A stretch of 64,000 bases of DNA, from NCBI GenBank assembly GCA_038049695.1, contig CP142453.1, positions 128,687,001-128,751,000 of the forward strand. Reading direction: 5' to 3'. Position numbers and translations under genes: made by a program. Below are positions 24,125 to 35,585 of the stretch, one piece after another. The stretch comes from Cinnamomum chago. Taxonomy: Eukaryota; Streptophyta; Magnoliopsida; Laurales; Lauraceae. The notes below the pieces were generated by a model that was not told where the DNA came from, did not search any database, and saw nothing but the letters and a program-made list of their open reading frames with translations. Numbering within the stretch: position 1 is the first letter of the stretch; each line of letters begins with the position of its first letter.

Positions 24125-24600
24125 GGCAAGTAAATTTCAAAAGATCCAAGTAAATTTCAAAAGATCCAAACAAATTTCAAAAAATGTAAATAAATTTCAA
24201 AAGACGAAAATAAAATAAAATAAATGAAAATAAATCCGAAAAATACAAATAAATTCTAAAGAACGCAAATAAAATTTAAAAAATGCAAAAATTTCAAAAA
24301 ATGCAATAAATTTCAAAAGAAGGCAGAGAAATTGAAAAAGACACAAATAAATCTCAAAAGATCCAAATAAGTTTCAAAAAATATAAATAAATTTGAAAAT
24401 ATGAAAATCAATTTCAAAAGACACAAATAAATTTCAAAAGATCCAAATAAATTTCAAAAAATATAAATAAATTTCAAAAGATGAAAATCAATTTCAAAAA
24501 ATTGAAATAAATTTCAAAAAGTGTAAATAAATTTCAAAGGACGCAAATAAATTTAAAAAACGTAAATAAATTTAAAAAAATGCAAATACTTTTACCAAAA
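24125..24600. repeat. Minisatellite 1, about 20-bp units with 80-bp higher order
   Basis: Units are variants of AAATAAATTTCAAAAGATCC. A four-unit group repeats at 80 bp (compare 24340 with 24420: GACACAAATAAAT..CAAAAG). Low-complexity AT-rich DNA inside the Harbinger-like insertion. Confidence 0.9.
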
Positions 24601-24699
24601 CTAAGATAACTCAATTTTTTGAATTTAAAAAAAATTGCCAAAAACTAAAGTATTTTTGCTAAAACTGATTTAAATTTTTTTTAAAAATGTAAATAAATT

Positions 24700-25115
24700 T
24701 TAAAAGAACAGCCTGAGTTTAGTTCAAAAACTCAGTTAAAATTTTCCAAATGGAGATAAATTTGTTAGAAAGTCAACTATATTTTTCGAAAACTAAAATA
24801 AAATTTCCAAAAGCTCAGATAGATTTGTCTGGAACTCGGATAAATTTGTTTTCAAAAGTCAGATAAATTTGCCCAAAACTCAGATAGATTTGTCTAAAAC
24901 TCAGATAAATTTGTTCTGAAATCAAATAAATTTGTTACAGAAGTCAGATAAATAGCAAAAAACTCAAATAGATTTGTACAGAATTCAGATAAATTTGTTA
25001 AGAACTCAGATAAATTTGTTTCAGAAGTCAGATAAATAGTAAAAAACTCAGATAGATTTGTCCAAAACTCAAATAAATTTGACAAAAAATATAGAACTCA
25101 GATAAATTTGACTTA
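24700..25115. repeat. Minisatellite 2, AACTCAGATAAATTTGT units
   Basis: Tandem variants of an 18-22-bp unit. An 84-bp higher-order period is visible (AAGTCAGATAAATAG at 24941 and 25025). The minus-strand open frame here (24894-25085, NLSEF repeats) is a by-product of the tandem repeat, not a gene. Confidence 0.88.
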
Positions 25116-25149
25116 TGTAACGGGTCAGGCTTGACCTGACCTGGACTAA

Positions 25150-25980
25150 CCCGGAACCAAACCCAACTTAAATCATTGTCTTCTTCCTCAACATAACCTG
25201 GTTTTCCTCTTCACGTTTATTGCGACGTTCTGGAACCAAAACCAGAAACCTCTCCCGGTTTGCTTCTTCTTCCACAGCAACGATGCGGTGCGGCAGCAGC
25301 GGCGGCGAACTTCCTTCTCCGGCGACAAACAATGGCGACCTCAACGATCTGTTTTTTGTTCACGACTGTTCACGGCGATGTGGGGCCCAGCCGAACACAA
25401 ATCCCAAACCGCTGTCTGCTTCTTTTTCTGCAACTTTTTCTCTGTGACAGAAGAAAACTTCGACGATGGCATGTCTTGATTCTTCTTCCCAGGTGATCGC
25501 AGCGGACGGCAGCGATCACTAGGCGATTCTTCCTTCTTCTTGTTGCATTTGGATGTTGCAACCGGACTCAAACAGAGCCGCCCCTTCTTCACCGTTTCTC
25601 TGCAACAAGAGGATCTTCTTTCTCTTGACGAGAGAACCATGGCCCTCCAACATGTCTATCGATCTTCGCCTCTCTTCTTCTTCTCCGCTCAACCCTCTGA
25701 TATGAGTCTCCGGTACTGTCCAACCTTCAGAACCAATCCTAGACGTTCAGCTCTCGGTCATCTGCAAACTTGAATCCAAACCGAACACGTTCTCTGCAAC
25801 TTCTTGGATTTGCAAACTAAGTCTCTGGGTTGTTTTATTTTCTCCTCGTTAGAACCAACGGAGAACTTTGTTTCCTCTGCAACGTAGTTACATGGAAGGT
25901 CAAGCTACACTCACCGTAGAAGAAGGAAGTAACATTCGGTAGTTGCCCATCCATCGCCGAAAGTGGTGAAAAAATCCTGA
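25150..25980. other. GC-richer block inside the Harbinger-like insertion
   Basis: Composition changes sharply to TTC/CTTC-rich and locally GC-rich DNA. Overlapping open frames exist on both strands (25220-25773), none with a recognised domain. It could be a captured host fragment or a piece of another element. I cannot tell which. Confidence 0.35.
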
Positions 25981-27220
25981 GGATTGAATCTCATCTACCT
26001 AGGAATGAGGAGGGGGAATCCAAGATTTGAAATTTTAAAATTCAAATATGGTTGCCTAAACAGTTGACAGAGAGCAAATTGGTCATGTAAATTGTATTCA
26101 ATGACCTCTGGCTGCAAACAGTGTAGCTGCTTGGACTAGAGCCCTTAAAAAGAACTTGTCTGGACTGGAAGCTGGAAAGATTCAATTCTAGGGACCTTTC
26201 ACTAATTATCTCTATATTCTAAACTAGTAGATAATATGACAAAATTTCTTAAAATATCTTGTTTCCAAACACCCCCTTAATTTATTGGTTTTATCCTTAT
26301 CTTGTTCTTTAAACTATCAATCCTTTGACTCATCTTACACAAATGCTAAATGCTTTAAAAATGGAATTGGACTTGCCAGCTTGATGTAGTTGATCAAACC
26401 AAACTGCTCTATTTTGCTGTTTGGTCCAACTAAAATTACTTTCCACTATTTGTTCTCCAGTGTCTAAATGTAAGGTTGGAATCATTGAACCATTACAATC
26501 ATCCTGAGTTTAAGAACCAATCAATGAGTATAAATTGGGGGAATAATTAAATATAGATTCCATATAATGTTCAACAATAAAGAAATTTTCCCTTTTTTAA
26601 AGGGCACTCAATTGTAAGTTTGTAGTCTGTTTACGTATGATTGTGTTGACACTTTCTAAGCAATCATACATCATTTTTGTTTTCATATAAGTCTGAATTA
26701 AATTATCACAATTTCCAAAGAACTTCTTTTTCTTTTTGAAAAGAACATTTTCAATGTCACTTGTGAAATTAAATCTTCAATGTGGTTTCTTAAAAAAAAA
26801 AAGAAAGAAACAAGAAAAAATAGTATTCATTTCTGTGTATGAGTAAAAAGATGGTCCTCACAACTCCAAGCATTGTAATGTATCCAATCGAAGGAGGATG
26901 GATAGGTTAGCATATTAGTTTCAATGACTTTAATATCATATTATCAATCAATTCAAATGATCCTAGCCGTTGATTTCAGCCCCTCAAAGTTAATGGCAAT
27001 ACATTAATTAGTTGCAATGAAATCTAACAGTTACTTTTGTCCATGTTAGAGACAAAGTGGCTAGGACCGAAGCAAGTTCAAAAGGGGATTTATGTTTGTT
27101 TAGGGATGGATTGGTAAAAAAATTGGGGAGTCATTGTTTGAAGGGGTGTTTGTAGACCCAGTACTAAAATAATATAGATCATATAAATAAAACAGTAGTA
27201 ACAATAAGTAGAATATAATC

Positions 27221-27443
27221 TCAAACGCTTTGCCGAGTGGTCAGGATCACGGTTTTTCTTTCTTCTGGAACTAGAGGTCCTGGTATCGACTCCCGATTCC
27301 CCCTTCTTCAAGAACCGAAGGTTGAGTACACTTGTGCTGCCACCTAGGGGCCATAGGGATTTTACCTTGTTTCTCTCTTGGCCCGGAGGGAATAGTCCAT
27401 TCGAAAGGATTGGGAACCCTCCGTTAGCAAAAAAAAAAAAAAA
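27221..27443 (+). mobile_element. tRNA-derived SINE, copy B orthologue
   Basis: Same insertion as 15259-15486: TTTGCCGAGTGGTCAGG, GGTATCGACTCC, GTTAGC plus poly-A, with AGTAGAAT flanks on both sides. Confidence 0.85.
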
Positions 27444-28109
27444 AGTAGAATCTAACTATAGTGTGTAAAATGTTTAGTCAAAATCAAACTATGGTGTGGG
27501 CTATGTAAAAGGGACAATATTGAAGCCAGATCATTCCATTGATTTTAAATCCGTGGTGTGCATTCTTGCAAAAGCCAAATCCTTAACTATAAGCGCACAG
27601 GAATGGACCCAAATACCCGAATGACAAAGGGCCCACATTTGTTCTTCCATGCTTATCTATTAGGAACTATGAATTATTTTTCCATGTTTTAACTTTATGC
27701 ATCATCATATCTGGTACCTTGTCGTCACTCTCTATACCACAATGATGGAAAATAGATTGTTTGCAAAATAACATGATTGCAAACCTTAATTAAATCGTCA
27801 CTGTAATTTGTAATTCATAGAGCACTTGGGACGTTTATTTTAGCACGTGGTAAGTTGGGACTCAATTTATTTGGAAAAAGCATGAAACCTGGAGCAGATA
27901 TTATTTCATCCATGCATGACATAGGAAACAGATTTCATCCGGAATAGCTTAGAGCCAGTGTAGATTTTGATGAAATACTATTTCTCTATCGTACATGATA
28001 GGGATCCGAATCCTTTCTAAAAATTAAAGTAAATTAATGTTTGAAGTGAAGGGTACATATCAATAATGACTAGATCTATTTACAGAGGTGAGCCCAACTG
28101 GACTCCTTA

Positions 28110-28392
28110 GGGTCCGTTTGGTAAATTTACTAATAAAGTCAAGTTAAGTTAAACATCCCATCAAAAGCACTTTTTACAAAAATTCCCTCAATCTTTTCCA
28201 AAAAAAGTGAAAAAGCAACTACATTTACTCACTAAAAGACAAAAAATCTACATTTTCCCATACAAAAAGTCAAAAATATTCCATTCCAAGCAACTAAAAA
28301 CAAAATATCATCATAACTTACTTATATTTTATTCATTCTTTTCATTTCACTTCACTCCACTTTATTTTAGAAGTTAATTACCAAACGGGCCC
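28110..28392. mobile_element. MITE, 283 bp (family M1, copy 1)
   Basis: Ends GGGTCCGTTTGGTAA and TTACCAAACGGGCCC. The body shares TTTACTCACTAAAAGACAAA and AATATCATCATAACTTACTT with 38923-39215. No clear target duplication. Superfamily uncertain (Harbinger- or hAT-like ends). Confidence 0.75.
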
Positions 28393-28610
28393 ACCACTCT
28401 ACAGTCAGCAGGGCTATGAAGTCAGGGGCTCTCTCCAATCCAATGTGGGGCCTACCACACTGCAGTGTACCCCACTGACGGCGGGGCTATGTAGTTGAAC
28501 TATATAGTATGGGGCTTTCTCCTTTTTCAATGTTATTGGGGGCCCACCACACTGCAATGCATTGATACACTATAAGCATAGAATCAGAGTTAAATATAAT
28601 GTACTGTGCC

Positions 28611-29860
28611 CCAATTTACTCATATGGGCCCCGCTTTTTGTCCACAAATTGAAAGATAACACCCAAAGTGATTGTTAATATCAATCCCATTTAATAAATC
28701 AAGACATAGTAATGCAAGAAGAAGATTACGTTGGTGAAGAGCAGTTCAATAAAAATCAAGTTCGGGCTTTCAAAAGTGATGATTTTAGATTGATCACAGG
28801 GTCACGGATGCTAAAAAAAGGTTTGTGCTCACTTGATGATGTCCCAAACAAAGAACATCAAAGCATATGATTTAATTTGGATTGCGCCAGTCCTTGATTC
28901 ATATAAAGGAGTGTCAGCGTAGTATAGAAAACCATTGAATATAATAACATCTTAAAAAGGAAAAAAAAAAAAAAAAACATTGATGATTAAGATCAATCTA
29001 TCCACCTATACACAATCTAAATGCTTCACACGCACTTTCTTCTTTCTTCTTCTTCTTGTTTTTTTTTTTTGATGGGGTCATCGTAATAGAAATGAATTTG
29101 ATATTGAGGGTTAGGACCAATAACAAGGATCAATTGTTAGGTTTAGTATTTAGTGTACCCCTAATCTATGTCTAAACCCTTTTAATGTCATTAAAGTGAC
29201 TTGGTGCTATTCTTCCTCAGCAAGTTTTTCAATACCCCATTAAAATCTAGACTATCGAACAATGGGCCCAACCTATTCATTTAAGGGTAGAAAAATCCTC
29301 TCTAATGAGTGTAAATCATCATTAATTAATATACGATCGATTCTTTGGACTATCCAAACACTGGGCCCCAGCTATTTGTATCTCTCTCTTGTCTCAGCCC
29401 ATATAGTACGCCTGCAATTGAAGACCATCTATAGTTCGATGTCTGAAGAATCATTCAGCCCAGATATCTGTGACCTGTAATTTTGTTCTACTTGCCACTG
29501 ATTCTCTGCCTGTTGGTTCTGCATGTAGATACATAACGTGAGTGTCAGTCCCTAAAACAAATTTGAATACAGACTATACAGTGGAGAGAGGTGGCCTGAA
29601 TTTTACAAGATTGTTGCCCTGCAGCTCTTAATATGTTTCAGGGAAGAGGTAATATGCAGTACAGTCACCTTCTGCAGTGCATCCCGTGAGAGTATGACAA
29701 GCTAGTCTTGAAAGCCACATGCTGCTTCAACAAGAGTCCCCCTCACTTGCCTGTAAAACCTGCGAGAGTAGAGCAGAGAATATGTTAACTTCTAGCAGCT
29801 TTAAAGGCTTCCAAAAGCTTATCAAAATAACTTAAACTTAGAAATAATAATGACCTTGCT
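28611..29860. other. Intergenic, no firm gene
   Basis: No domain recognised. On the minus strand an acceptor CTCTCGCAG near 29767 precedes a 19-codon reading FYRQVRGTLVEAACGFQD and a stop. This might be a last exon of an unknown gene, but it is too short to call. Confidence 0.3.
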
Positions 29861-29946
29861 AGTACATCTCCAGCTCATCAAAATAACGGGCAGGATGTTT
29901 TCAAGTACATCTCCAGCTCATCAAAATAACGGGCAGGATGTTTTCA
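29861..29946. repeat. 43-bp exact tandem duplication
   Basis: Unit AGTACATCTCCAGCTCATCA plus AAATAACGGGCAGGATG occurs twice back to back, just left of the large foldback. Confidence 0.92.
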
Positions 29947-29963
29947 AGGGTGCTTATGTAAAA

Positions 29964-31140
29964 ACATACTACCAAGGTCGGTTTCTATTCTTCTCAACAT
30001 CTCCTCGTATATTTTTCCGCCCTCCCTCTCATCCGACCTCACCGCTGCTGTCACCCTGCACGCCGCGGCTTGGGACTCCACCGAGCTTTGTTACAGCAGA
30101 TTTTGCTACCGACTCATTTTCTTTGGTAGGAAGCGAAGACTGTTTCATCGTGTGAAGCTTGTAAGTAACTCCTTTCTCCGACCGTTCGAAATCTCGGGCA
30201 ACTTTCTTGTAATTTCCATGTTTCTCATATAATTATTGATTCTTTTTTTATCTGCATCAGACCAAGGCTTACGGTTGGAGGATGGAAAGAGCTACCTTCA
30301 TCAAATTGATTGTTTTTATCAATCTCTTGAATTAGATGTCCCTCTCCCTATCATTTTTTTTTCCTTTCCCTCCACCCACCCTTTTTCCTTCCTATCTGTC
30401 ATGGTAGGTTTCAAGCTTTCGTTTGTAATGTAGCTATGTCATTGATATTTGTTTATCTAGAAGAGTGTTTTTACAAAACCCATTTTTTTCACAAAACCTC
30501 AATAACACCCTTAAAATTTATGTTTTTACCTAAGCACCTCTCCATTATCAGTGTAAGGAGGGGTGCTTATGTAAAAATATAAATTTCAAGAGTCTTAGAG
30601 ATTTTGTGAAAAAATGGGGGGTTTTGTAAAAACGTTCTTCTATATAAACAAATATCCATGACATAGCTATAGTGCAAACCAAAGCTTCAAACCTACCATG
30701 GCGGATATGAAGGGGAAAGGTGGAGGGAAAGGGAAAAAAAAAAACGATGAGAGAGGGAGAGGGACATCTCATTCAAGAAATTGATAAAAGCAATTAATTG
30801 ATGAAGGTGACTCTTCCCATCCTCCAAACCGCAATAAGTTTTGTTCGACGTAGATAAAAAAAAAAATCCGAAACTATATGAGAAAATGGAAATTACAAGA
30901 AAGTTGCCCGAGATCTCGGATGGTCGGAGAAAGGAGTTATTCTCAAACTTCACACGATGAGGCACTTTTCGCTCTCTACCGAAGAGAAGGAGTCGGTAGC
31001 AAAATCTGCTGCAACGAAATTCGGTGGAGTCCAAGCCACGGCATGTAGGGTGGCAGCAGCGGCGAGGTCGGGTGAGAGAGAGCGCGGGGGAATATACAAG
31101 GAGATGTTGAGAAGAATGGAAACCGACCTCGGTAGTATGT
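29964..31140. repeat. Large foldback: two about 580-bp inverted arms
   Basis: Left arm 29964-30543 and right arm 30562-31140 are inverted copies separated by about 18 bp (ATTATCAGTG in the loop). Outer ends ACATACTACCAAGGTCGG and CCGACCTCGGTAGTATGT pair, as do GGGCAACTTTCTTGTAATTTCC with its complement near 30890, and TTTTTAC.TAAGCACC with GGTGCTTA.GTAAAAA at the centre. Arms are diverged by scattered changes but equal in length. Open frames at 30693-31259 (minus) and 30957-31490 (plus) lie in the arms and have no recognised domain. A transcript would form a long hairpin. Confidence 0.88.
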
Positions 31141-31497
31141 ATTACCAAAGGTCGGTCATTACTGAGCAACTTCGAGACCTGCTGACAGAGTGGGGAGAGA
31201 GAAAAAAAGAAGACGAGGAGAAGGCAGAAGAAGGGGAGGAGGAAGAACATGCGGGGCAAATACCTGTTCCCAAGGCCTTTTTATTTAAAAATCAGATTGC
31301 TAAACATTGCCAGCTCCAACGTCCTTCTCCTCCCGTCTTTATCATTCCTCTTTCTGTCATGTGTTCTCTGTCGTTTACTTTACATCTAAATGACGATGTA
31401 ATTTTACTCTTTAGAGATGCACACTTTTCAAAATATGTCAAATCACATAAGAAACCTGTCTCAGCTGAGAGAGAAGAAACCTCTCAATAATGATATT

Positions 31498-32309
31498 CAT
31501 GATATTCTTTTCCCCTCGACCGCCTCCCACTCCAGCCTATGCACGTCGCCGATGCTCAGCTTCTCGATCCCGAGCTGCCGGAATCCAGTGTCCACCACCG
31601 ATTTCCTCACGCTGCCGTACACCTGGATGCACTCTCGCAGATATCCGGCGGCGATCATCCGCTCGGCGATGCTGCGGAGGTCGCAGATCGCATCAGACGG
31701 CACCAGGTCGACCTCACGGATGCTGGTCGTCGACGATCGACGGCTGGAGCTGCTCCTCCGACCGATTTCCAGCTCCTGGAATCTTCTCGGATCTTACTCA
31801 TCTTGATAACTGTCGTCTTCCTCATCGACGTCGAATTCGCCGGATCTGCTGCTGGATGAGATGGAAAGCGAGTTCAGGTGGTCGGAAGGCGCGTCTGCCC
31901 CAACCGGACTACTATGCGTCATGAGTATGTGGCGGAATTCGTCTTCCAGACGAGCCATGGCAATCTGGATCGCGCCGCTCGGATCGGAATCGGCGGAGAC
32001 AGAGCGCCGGATTTCGTCGACAGCGCGTAAGTACCGGTCCACCTCCCGGCGGTCCCCGTCAAAGATCATGCGTTCTCTGGCCTCCTCCGACGCCGTCGAG
32101 TCCCACCGCATGATTAGCTTTTGCGCCGCCTCGATTCCGCCGGCCAGATCGTCGGATTCCTCCCGGTCTATCGCCTGCGATCGGTTCTCGGCCAGATATT
32201 TTGAGTTTTTAGCGGTGTTTAATAGTTTTTTTGATTGATGTGGTCTTGTAAGGCAGCTGCTGCTGCTCTTCTTCTCTCTCTCTGTCTCAGCTGCGTTGTT
32301 TGTCTGCAT
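31498..32309 (-). pseudogene. EXO70 (D-clade-like) exocyst subunit, 5' fragment
   Basis: EXO70 tethers secretory vesicles at the plasma membrane as part of the exocyst. From an ATG at 32309 the frame reads a low-complexity N terminus, then MRWDSTASEEARERMIFDGD, VDRYLRAVDEIRRS, AIQIAMARLEDEFRHIL and, further on, IREVDLVPSDAICDLRSIAE, AGYLRECIQVYGSVRKS and GIEKLSIGDVHRLEWEAVE. These match plant EXO70, closest by memory to EXO70D. One in-frame TAA at 31796-31794 splits the frame; the same frame resumes at once, so there is no shift. Homology stops near 31505, about 270 codons in, against a usual 600-680. The CorEx and C-terminal bundle are absent and no copy of them is in the window. It is therefore a truncated pseudogene, or a fragment left by rearrangement beside the foldback. 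Confidence 0.85.
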
Positions 32310-32440
32310 ATGTAGATGGGGAGAGAGAGAGGTTCGTCGCTTTGGTGGAATTGGAATCGAGGGAGGGGAGACTTTGACAAAGGTGGTGGTGGAGTTGGAC
32401 TTCTGTGGAGGATGTGATAGACGTATGACAAGATCAAGTT
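32310..32440 (-). other. 5' leader of the EXO70 fragment
   Basis: Pyrimidine/GAGA-rich sequence upstream of the ATG, as expected of a retained 5' UTR and promoter edge. This suggests the fragment came from genomic DNA with its leader and not from a processed transcript. Confidence 0.35.
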
Positions 32441-32971
32441 AAACGGCTGTGATGTGGTGGGAGTCGTTTTGAAATGCGTACATCTGCATTCAGCATAAAT
32501 GCATCTGTATTTAGATCTGGTCGTATAGTAAATGTTTGTCTTGGGATATTGTCTTGTCTTGTCTAGTTTGCCCTGGCCTACTGGGATCTTGTTGTGGGAT
32601 AGATTGTGTTTTTGTTTTTAAAAAAGGGATCCATCGGTTGTTATGAGTTTTAGAATGCTTCCAGATGTTGTTGTTTCTCAATTATTTTAATGAAATTTCT
32701 GTCGTCTTTGGTAAACAAGTATTTTTTCGTTTTCTTGATAGACGGTCACTCTTTCAATCCCTTGAAGGCAAAAAGCAAAATTATAAAGTTAAAAAAATCT
32801 CCTTTAAAGGCAAGTGCCAAATGTCCAAGTTTAAAAATAAAGACCCATGCATATCTTTGTGTTTTGTTGGTAACAGGAGTTTGCTTGAAAACTGTGTTGT
32901 CATCACCGAAAAAATTGAATTCAAGTGGTGGTCAGTAGGGTGCAGTATTAATGCAACTCGGTACTAAACGT

Positions 32972-33510
32972 TAGGGGTGAATATTCAATCGGTTTGGTTA
33001 AAATTTTGATTAAATCGAAGTATTTCGTTCGAAAAAATTCTTAACCAAACCAATTGAATTATGAGTTGTAACCGAATTCGATCGAACCGAAAATATTTCG
33101 GTTAAATTTCGATCAATTCGGTCGAAAGGCCATTTGTTGAGCTTTATTATTGGGTCTAAATTTGTTGGGAAAATTTCTATAATAAAAAAATCCAAAATAT
33201 AGGCAGCTAGCAAATTCTAAATATCCAAAATAAAAAAGATATTAAACCCAAGTATTCAACAGTTTATCAGCCTTAAGAATTTATATATTTTATATATCTA
33301 AAATACAAATTTTTATATGTATATTAATAAATCCGATTAATTCAGTTAATTTAGTAAAAAAAATCCAAAACCGAACCGAACTATATTATCCAAATTTGCT
33401 GTAAATCTTTAACCGAATCTAACCAATTCAACCGTATGACCGAACTAGATAAAAAATTTCGGCTCGGTTCACTTCGAAACTTCGAATCGTTAGACAGACG
33501 CTAACCCCTA
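32972..33510. mobile_element. hAT-like MITE, 539 bp
   Basis: Ends TAGGGGTGAATATTCAATCG and GACGCTAACCCCTA. Flanks CTAAACGT (32964-32971) and CTAAATGC (33511-33518) match 6/8. The body is rich in CCGAACCGAA/TTCGGTT motifs. Its right half and right flank recur at 37567-38110. Confidence 0.65.
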
Positions 33511-33703
33511 CTAAATGCACATGAATAACTGCCATCTTCGTAGAGATTCCTGATGATCTGTGGACTGTGGTACCATCTCCATTAGAGATTCTTGGACTCT
33601 TGTGGGGCCAAGTAAATCTCATTACTCTGTTGCAAAGTAAAGCGTTACTGAATGTTCAATGTTGTACCGGTGGTGTGGTTGTCTCAGAAGTTCAAGTCCA
33701 CCT
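33152..33703. repeat. Local duplication, source copy (partner 37567-38110)
   Basis: Shares AATTTGTTGGGAA.ATTTC, GCAAATTCTAAATATCC, CTGATGATCTGTGGACTG, TTGTACCGGTGGTGTGGTTG and more. The duplicated piece spans the MITE's right part plus about 190 bp of flank. Confidence 0.85.
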
Positions 33704-34780
33704 TATCGGGGCTAACCGCTGACCCTTCCATGTGCTTCTGTACCGTGCCTTTACTCCAGTGCTCTTGCTCTTCTTCCTTGGACGCCTAGGACCATAAGAC
33801 ACTAAGCAAAAAAAAAAAAAAAAAACTATTACCTGGCATTTTTCATACAATGCAATAAGTGAGGGGGCCATAGATAACTGGGGTCGGATTCCCTCTCTCC
33901 CATTTGTGTATCTTCTTATCATTTTCAGATAATTCTTCGCTTGTCGATCGGCACAAGCATGCTATGCTAAATTTCCCAATATCTCAATCTGGTCCGCTTG
34001 TCGCCATAACAATGACGCAAATGAAAATAATTATTATATTTATGTAAATATCTGTATTCTTAAACACTTGGGGCGGTCCTATATCCGAGGGGCCCCACCA
34101 ATGATAAAGATGTTTAAAAAGTTAGAAAAAAATCGAAGATCCAATTAAAGTTGTGTTTATTTTGTTAAATTTTTTCCCATTATCTAAGAACGATGGGTCC
34201 ATTCAGATCTATGATTTCGATAGATCATGAAATAGATTCGAACAATTATAATATACTAACACAATAACCTGTGTCGAGCACAGTATCTCCATCATTGGAA
34301 TTTTTCCGTAGTGCAAGTTCATAAAATGGAAATGGGAAACTTGCGACTGAAAAAGATTAGGAGAGATAGGATAGAAGTGAGCTTTCCTGGAAAGGAAAAA
34401 CTGAACCTTTAAAAACTTTTAAGCAAAGTTGACTGGTTTGATCAGGAAAAAAAAAAATAAAAATGAATAGGTAGTTGAGTGAGAATCTGGGATATTTCAA
34501 CTGAAGGTATATTTGTTAGGTAAAACTCATCCAATTTTGAGCTCAATTTTAAATTTGATTTTAGCCTAATCTTGACTTGGAGTGAAATTTTAGGATAACT
34601 ACATGTTTCTTAAAAAACTGAAAAATCTTAATATCTTTGGTTTCACTTTCTATATGTCCTAAAAACTCAAATATCTTATCTCATACAATATCCTAAGTTT
34701 CATAAAAGTTAGCCGGGAAAAACTCTGTAATTATTAGTTTTCTAAGAGTCCAATTACATAAGATGTATTTAGAGAGAAAC
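33704..34780. other. Intergenic, no gene recognised
   Basis: Contains poly-A near 33808 after a TTCAAGTCC box, which could be SINE debris, and then AT-rich DNA without structure I can name. Confidence 0.35.
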
Positions 34781-34906
34781 TAGGGGTGCACATCAGCGGT
34801 TCAGATTGATTTAGAAGGAAACCATCAACCAAATAGATGAGATTTTCTGTTTTCCCAAATCGAACCGAACCGCCCATGTGCTCACGGTTTTTTTTGTGCA
34901 CCCCTA
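34781..34906. mobile_element. hAT MITE, 126 bp
   Basis: Ends TAGGGGTGCAC and GTGCACCCCTA. Flanks AGAGAAAC and AGTAAAAT are a weak 5/8 match. Interior AAATCGAACCGAACCGCCC. Confidence 0.6.
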
Positions 34907-35089
34907 AGTAAAATCATCCTACAGGATCCTTTCGGAAAAGATTCCCCATACAAGATCGAGTTTTTTAAAAGCAATTTATATTTTATATGTGGACCTTGGT
35001 TCAGAAATTAATTGTTCTGTACTGATTGATTTGATGTGGTAACGATTAATTGTATCGTTAAATCTTGTAATAGCTGCATAAGGCGGGAA

Positions 35090-35585
35090 TAAGAAAAATC
35101 ATTATCCCATTAGTGTTATCTTAGAGAGTCCGATTATATTTTGTCTAAAAACTCTCAATCAATTACTAAATCATCATAATCTTAATCCTATTTCTAATTA
35201 GAGCTATCAAAGGGCCTGGCTGGGGCAAGCCCTTACCCTACCCTCATATATGTAAGCCGGGACTAAGTACGCAAAAGCCCTCAGGGCCCACAGTCGGCCT
35301 ACAATATCGAAGCCCTTACCGTATCTTCCCGGGCCAGGGCCCAATGAATGATTTTTTAATACCATTATTATCTATAATAATCTTTTTATTCCATGATGTT
35401 CACCCTCTTTTATTCAAGGTACAATGCAAAAGTACATATAATCAAAGATAGGTGACAATATTGTGATCTATGGGGATATCTATCATAAAGAAAATTCTAA
35501 GATTTGGTTATTATTCTTTGACAAGATGTTAAGTCTCTATCATTAATTGCTAATTAGAGTTCTTTATAATTTTTTTTCTAAAGAT
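35090..35585. repeat. Repeat R2, copy 1 (partner 45220-46530)
   Basis: Shares ATTATCCC.TTAGTGTTATC, CTCTCAATCAATTACTAAAT, a GGGCC-rich hAT left end (TAGAGCTATCAAAGGGCC), CTTCCCGGGCCAGGGCC and GATTTGGTTATTATTCTTTG with the hAT at 45338 and its left flank. The hAT end plus host flank were thus copied together. Confidence 0.75.

Larger units (their letters stand above)
22911..26276. mobile_element. PIF/Harbinger-like insertion, 3.37 kb, composite
   Basis: Ends GGGGGTGTTTGG and CCAAACACCCCC with 3-bp target duplication TTA (22908-22910 and 26277-26279). Copy A shows the empty site at 14321-14323. TTA targets and G-rich TGTTTGG ends are typical of PIF/Harbinger. A second inward-facing end TATCCAAACACCTCC lies at 23898-23912 and pairs with the left GGGGGTGTTTGGATA. 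The left 1 kb could therefore be a MITE on its own, and the whole a composite. It carries a 1-kb minisatellite and a GC-richer block, but no transposase that I can see. Confidence 0.8.
22872..28610 (+). repeat. Duplicated block, copy B (R1 family)
   Basis: Counterpart of copy A. Begins CCATAACTCCACTC, is split by the 3.37-kb insertion at 22911-26276, then follows A closely to AAGCATAGAATCAGAG near 28570. It lacks A's hAT, its second SINE and its foldback. A short MITE (28110-28392) lies near its right part. No coding region recognised outside the insertion. Confidence 0.85.

Noticed and set aside
24125-25115. CRISPR-like array of short repeats
   Set aside because: Units are contiguous variants without unique spacers, AT-rich, inside a plant transposon; this is a minisatellite.
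25220-25773. Overlapping open frames in the GC-richer block
   Set aside because: Open in several frames on both strands because of composition; no domain seen.
29740-29770. Terminal exon reading FYRQVRGTLVEAACGFQD
   Set aside because: Too short, with no second exon found; kept only as a note in the region entry.
30957-31490. 177-codon plus-strand frame and 188-codon minus-strand frame in the foldback
   Set aside because: They mirror each other's arms, have no recognised domain, and contain low-complexity acidic or aromatic runs.
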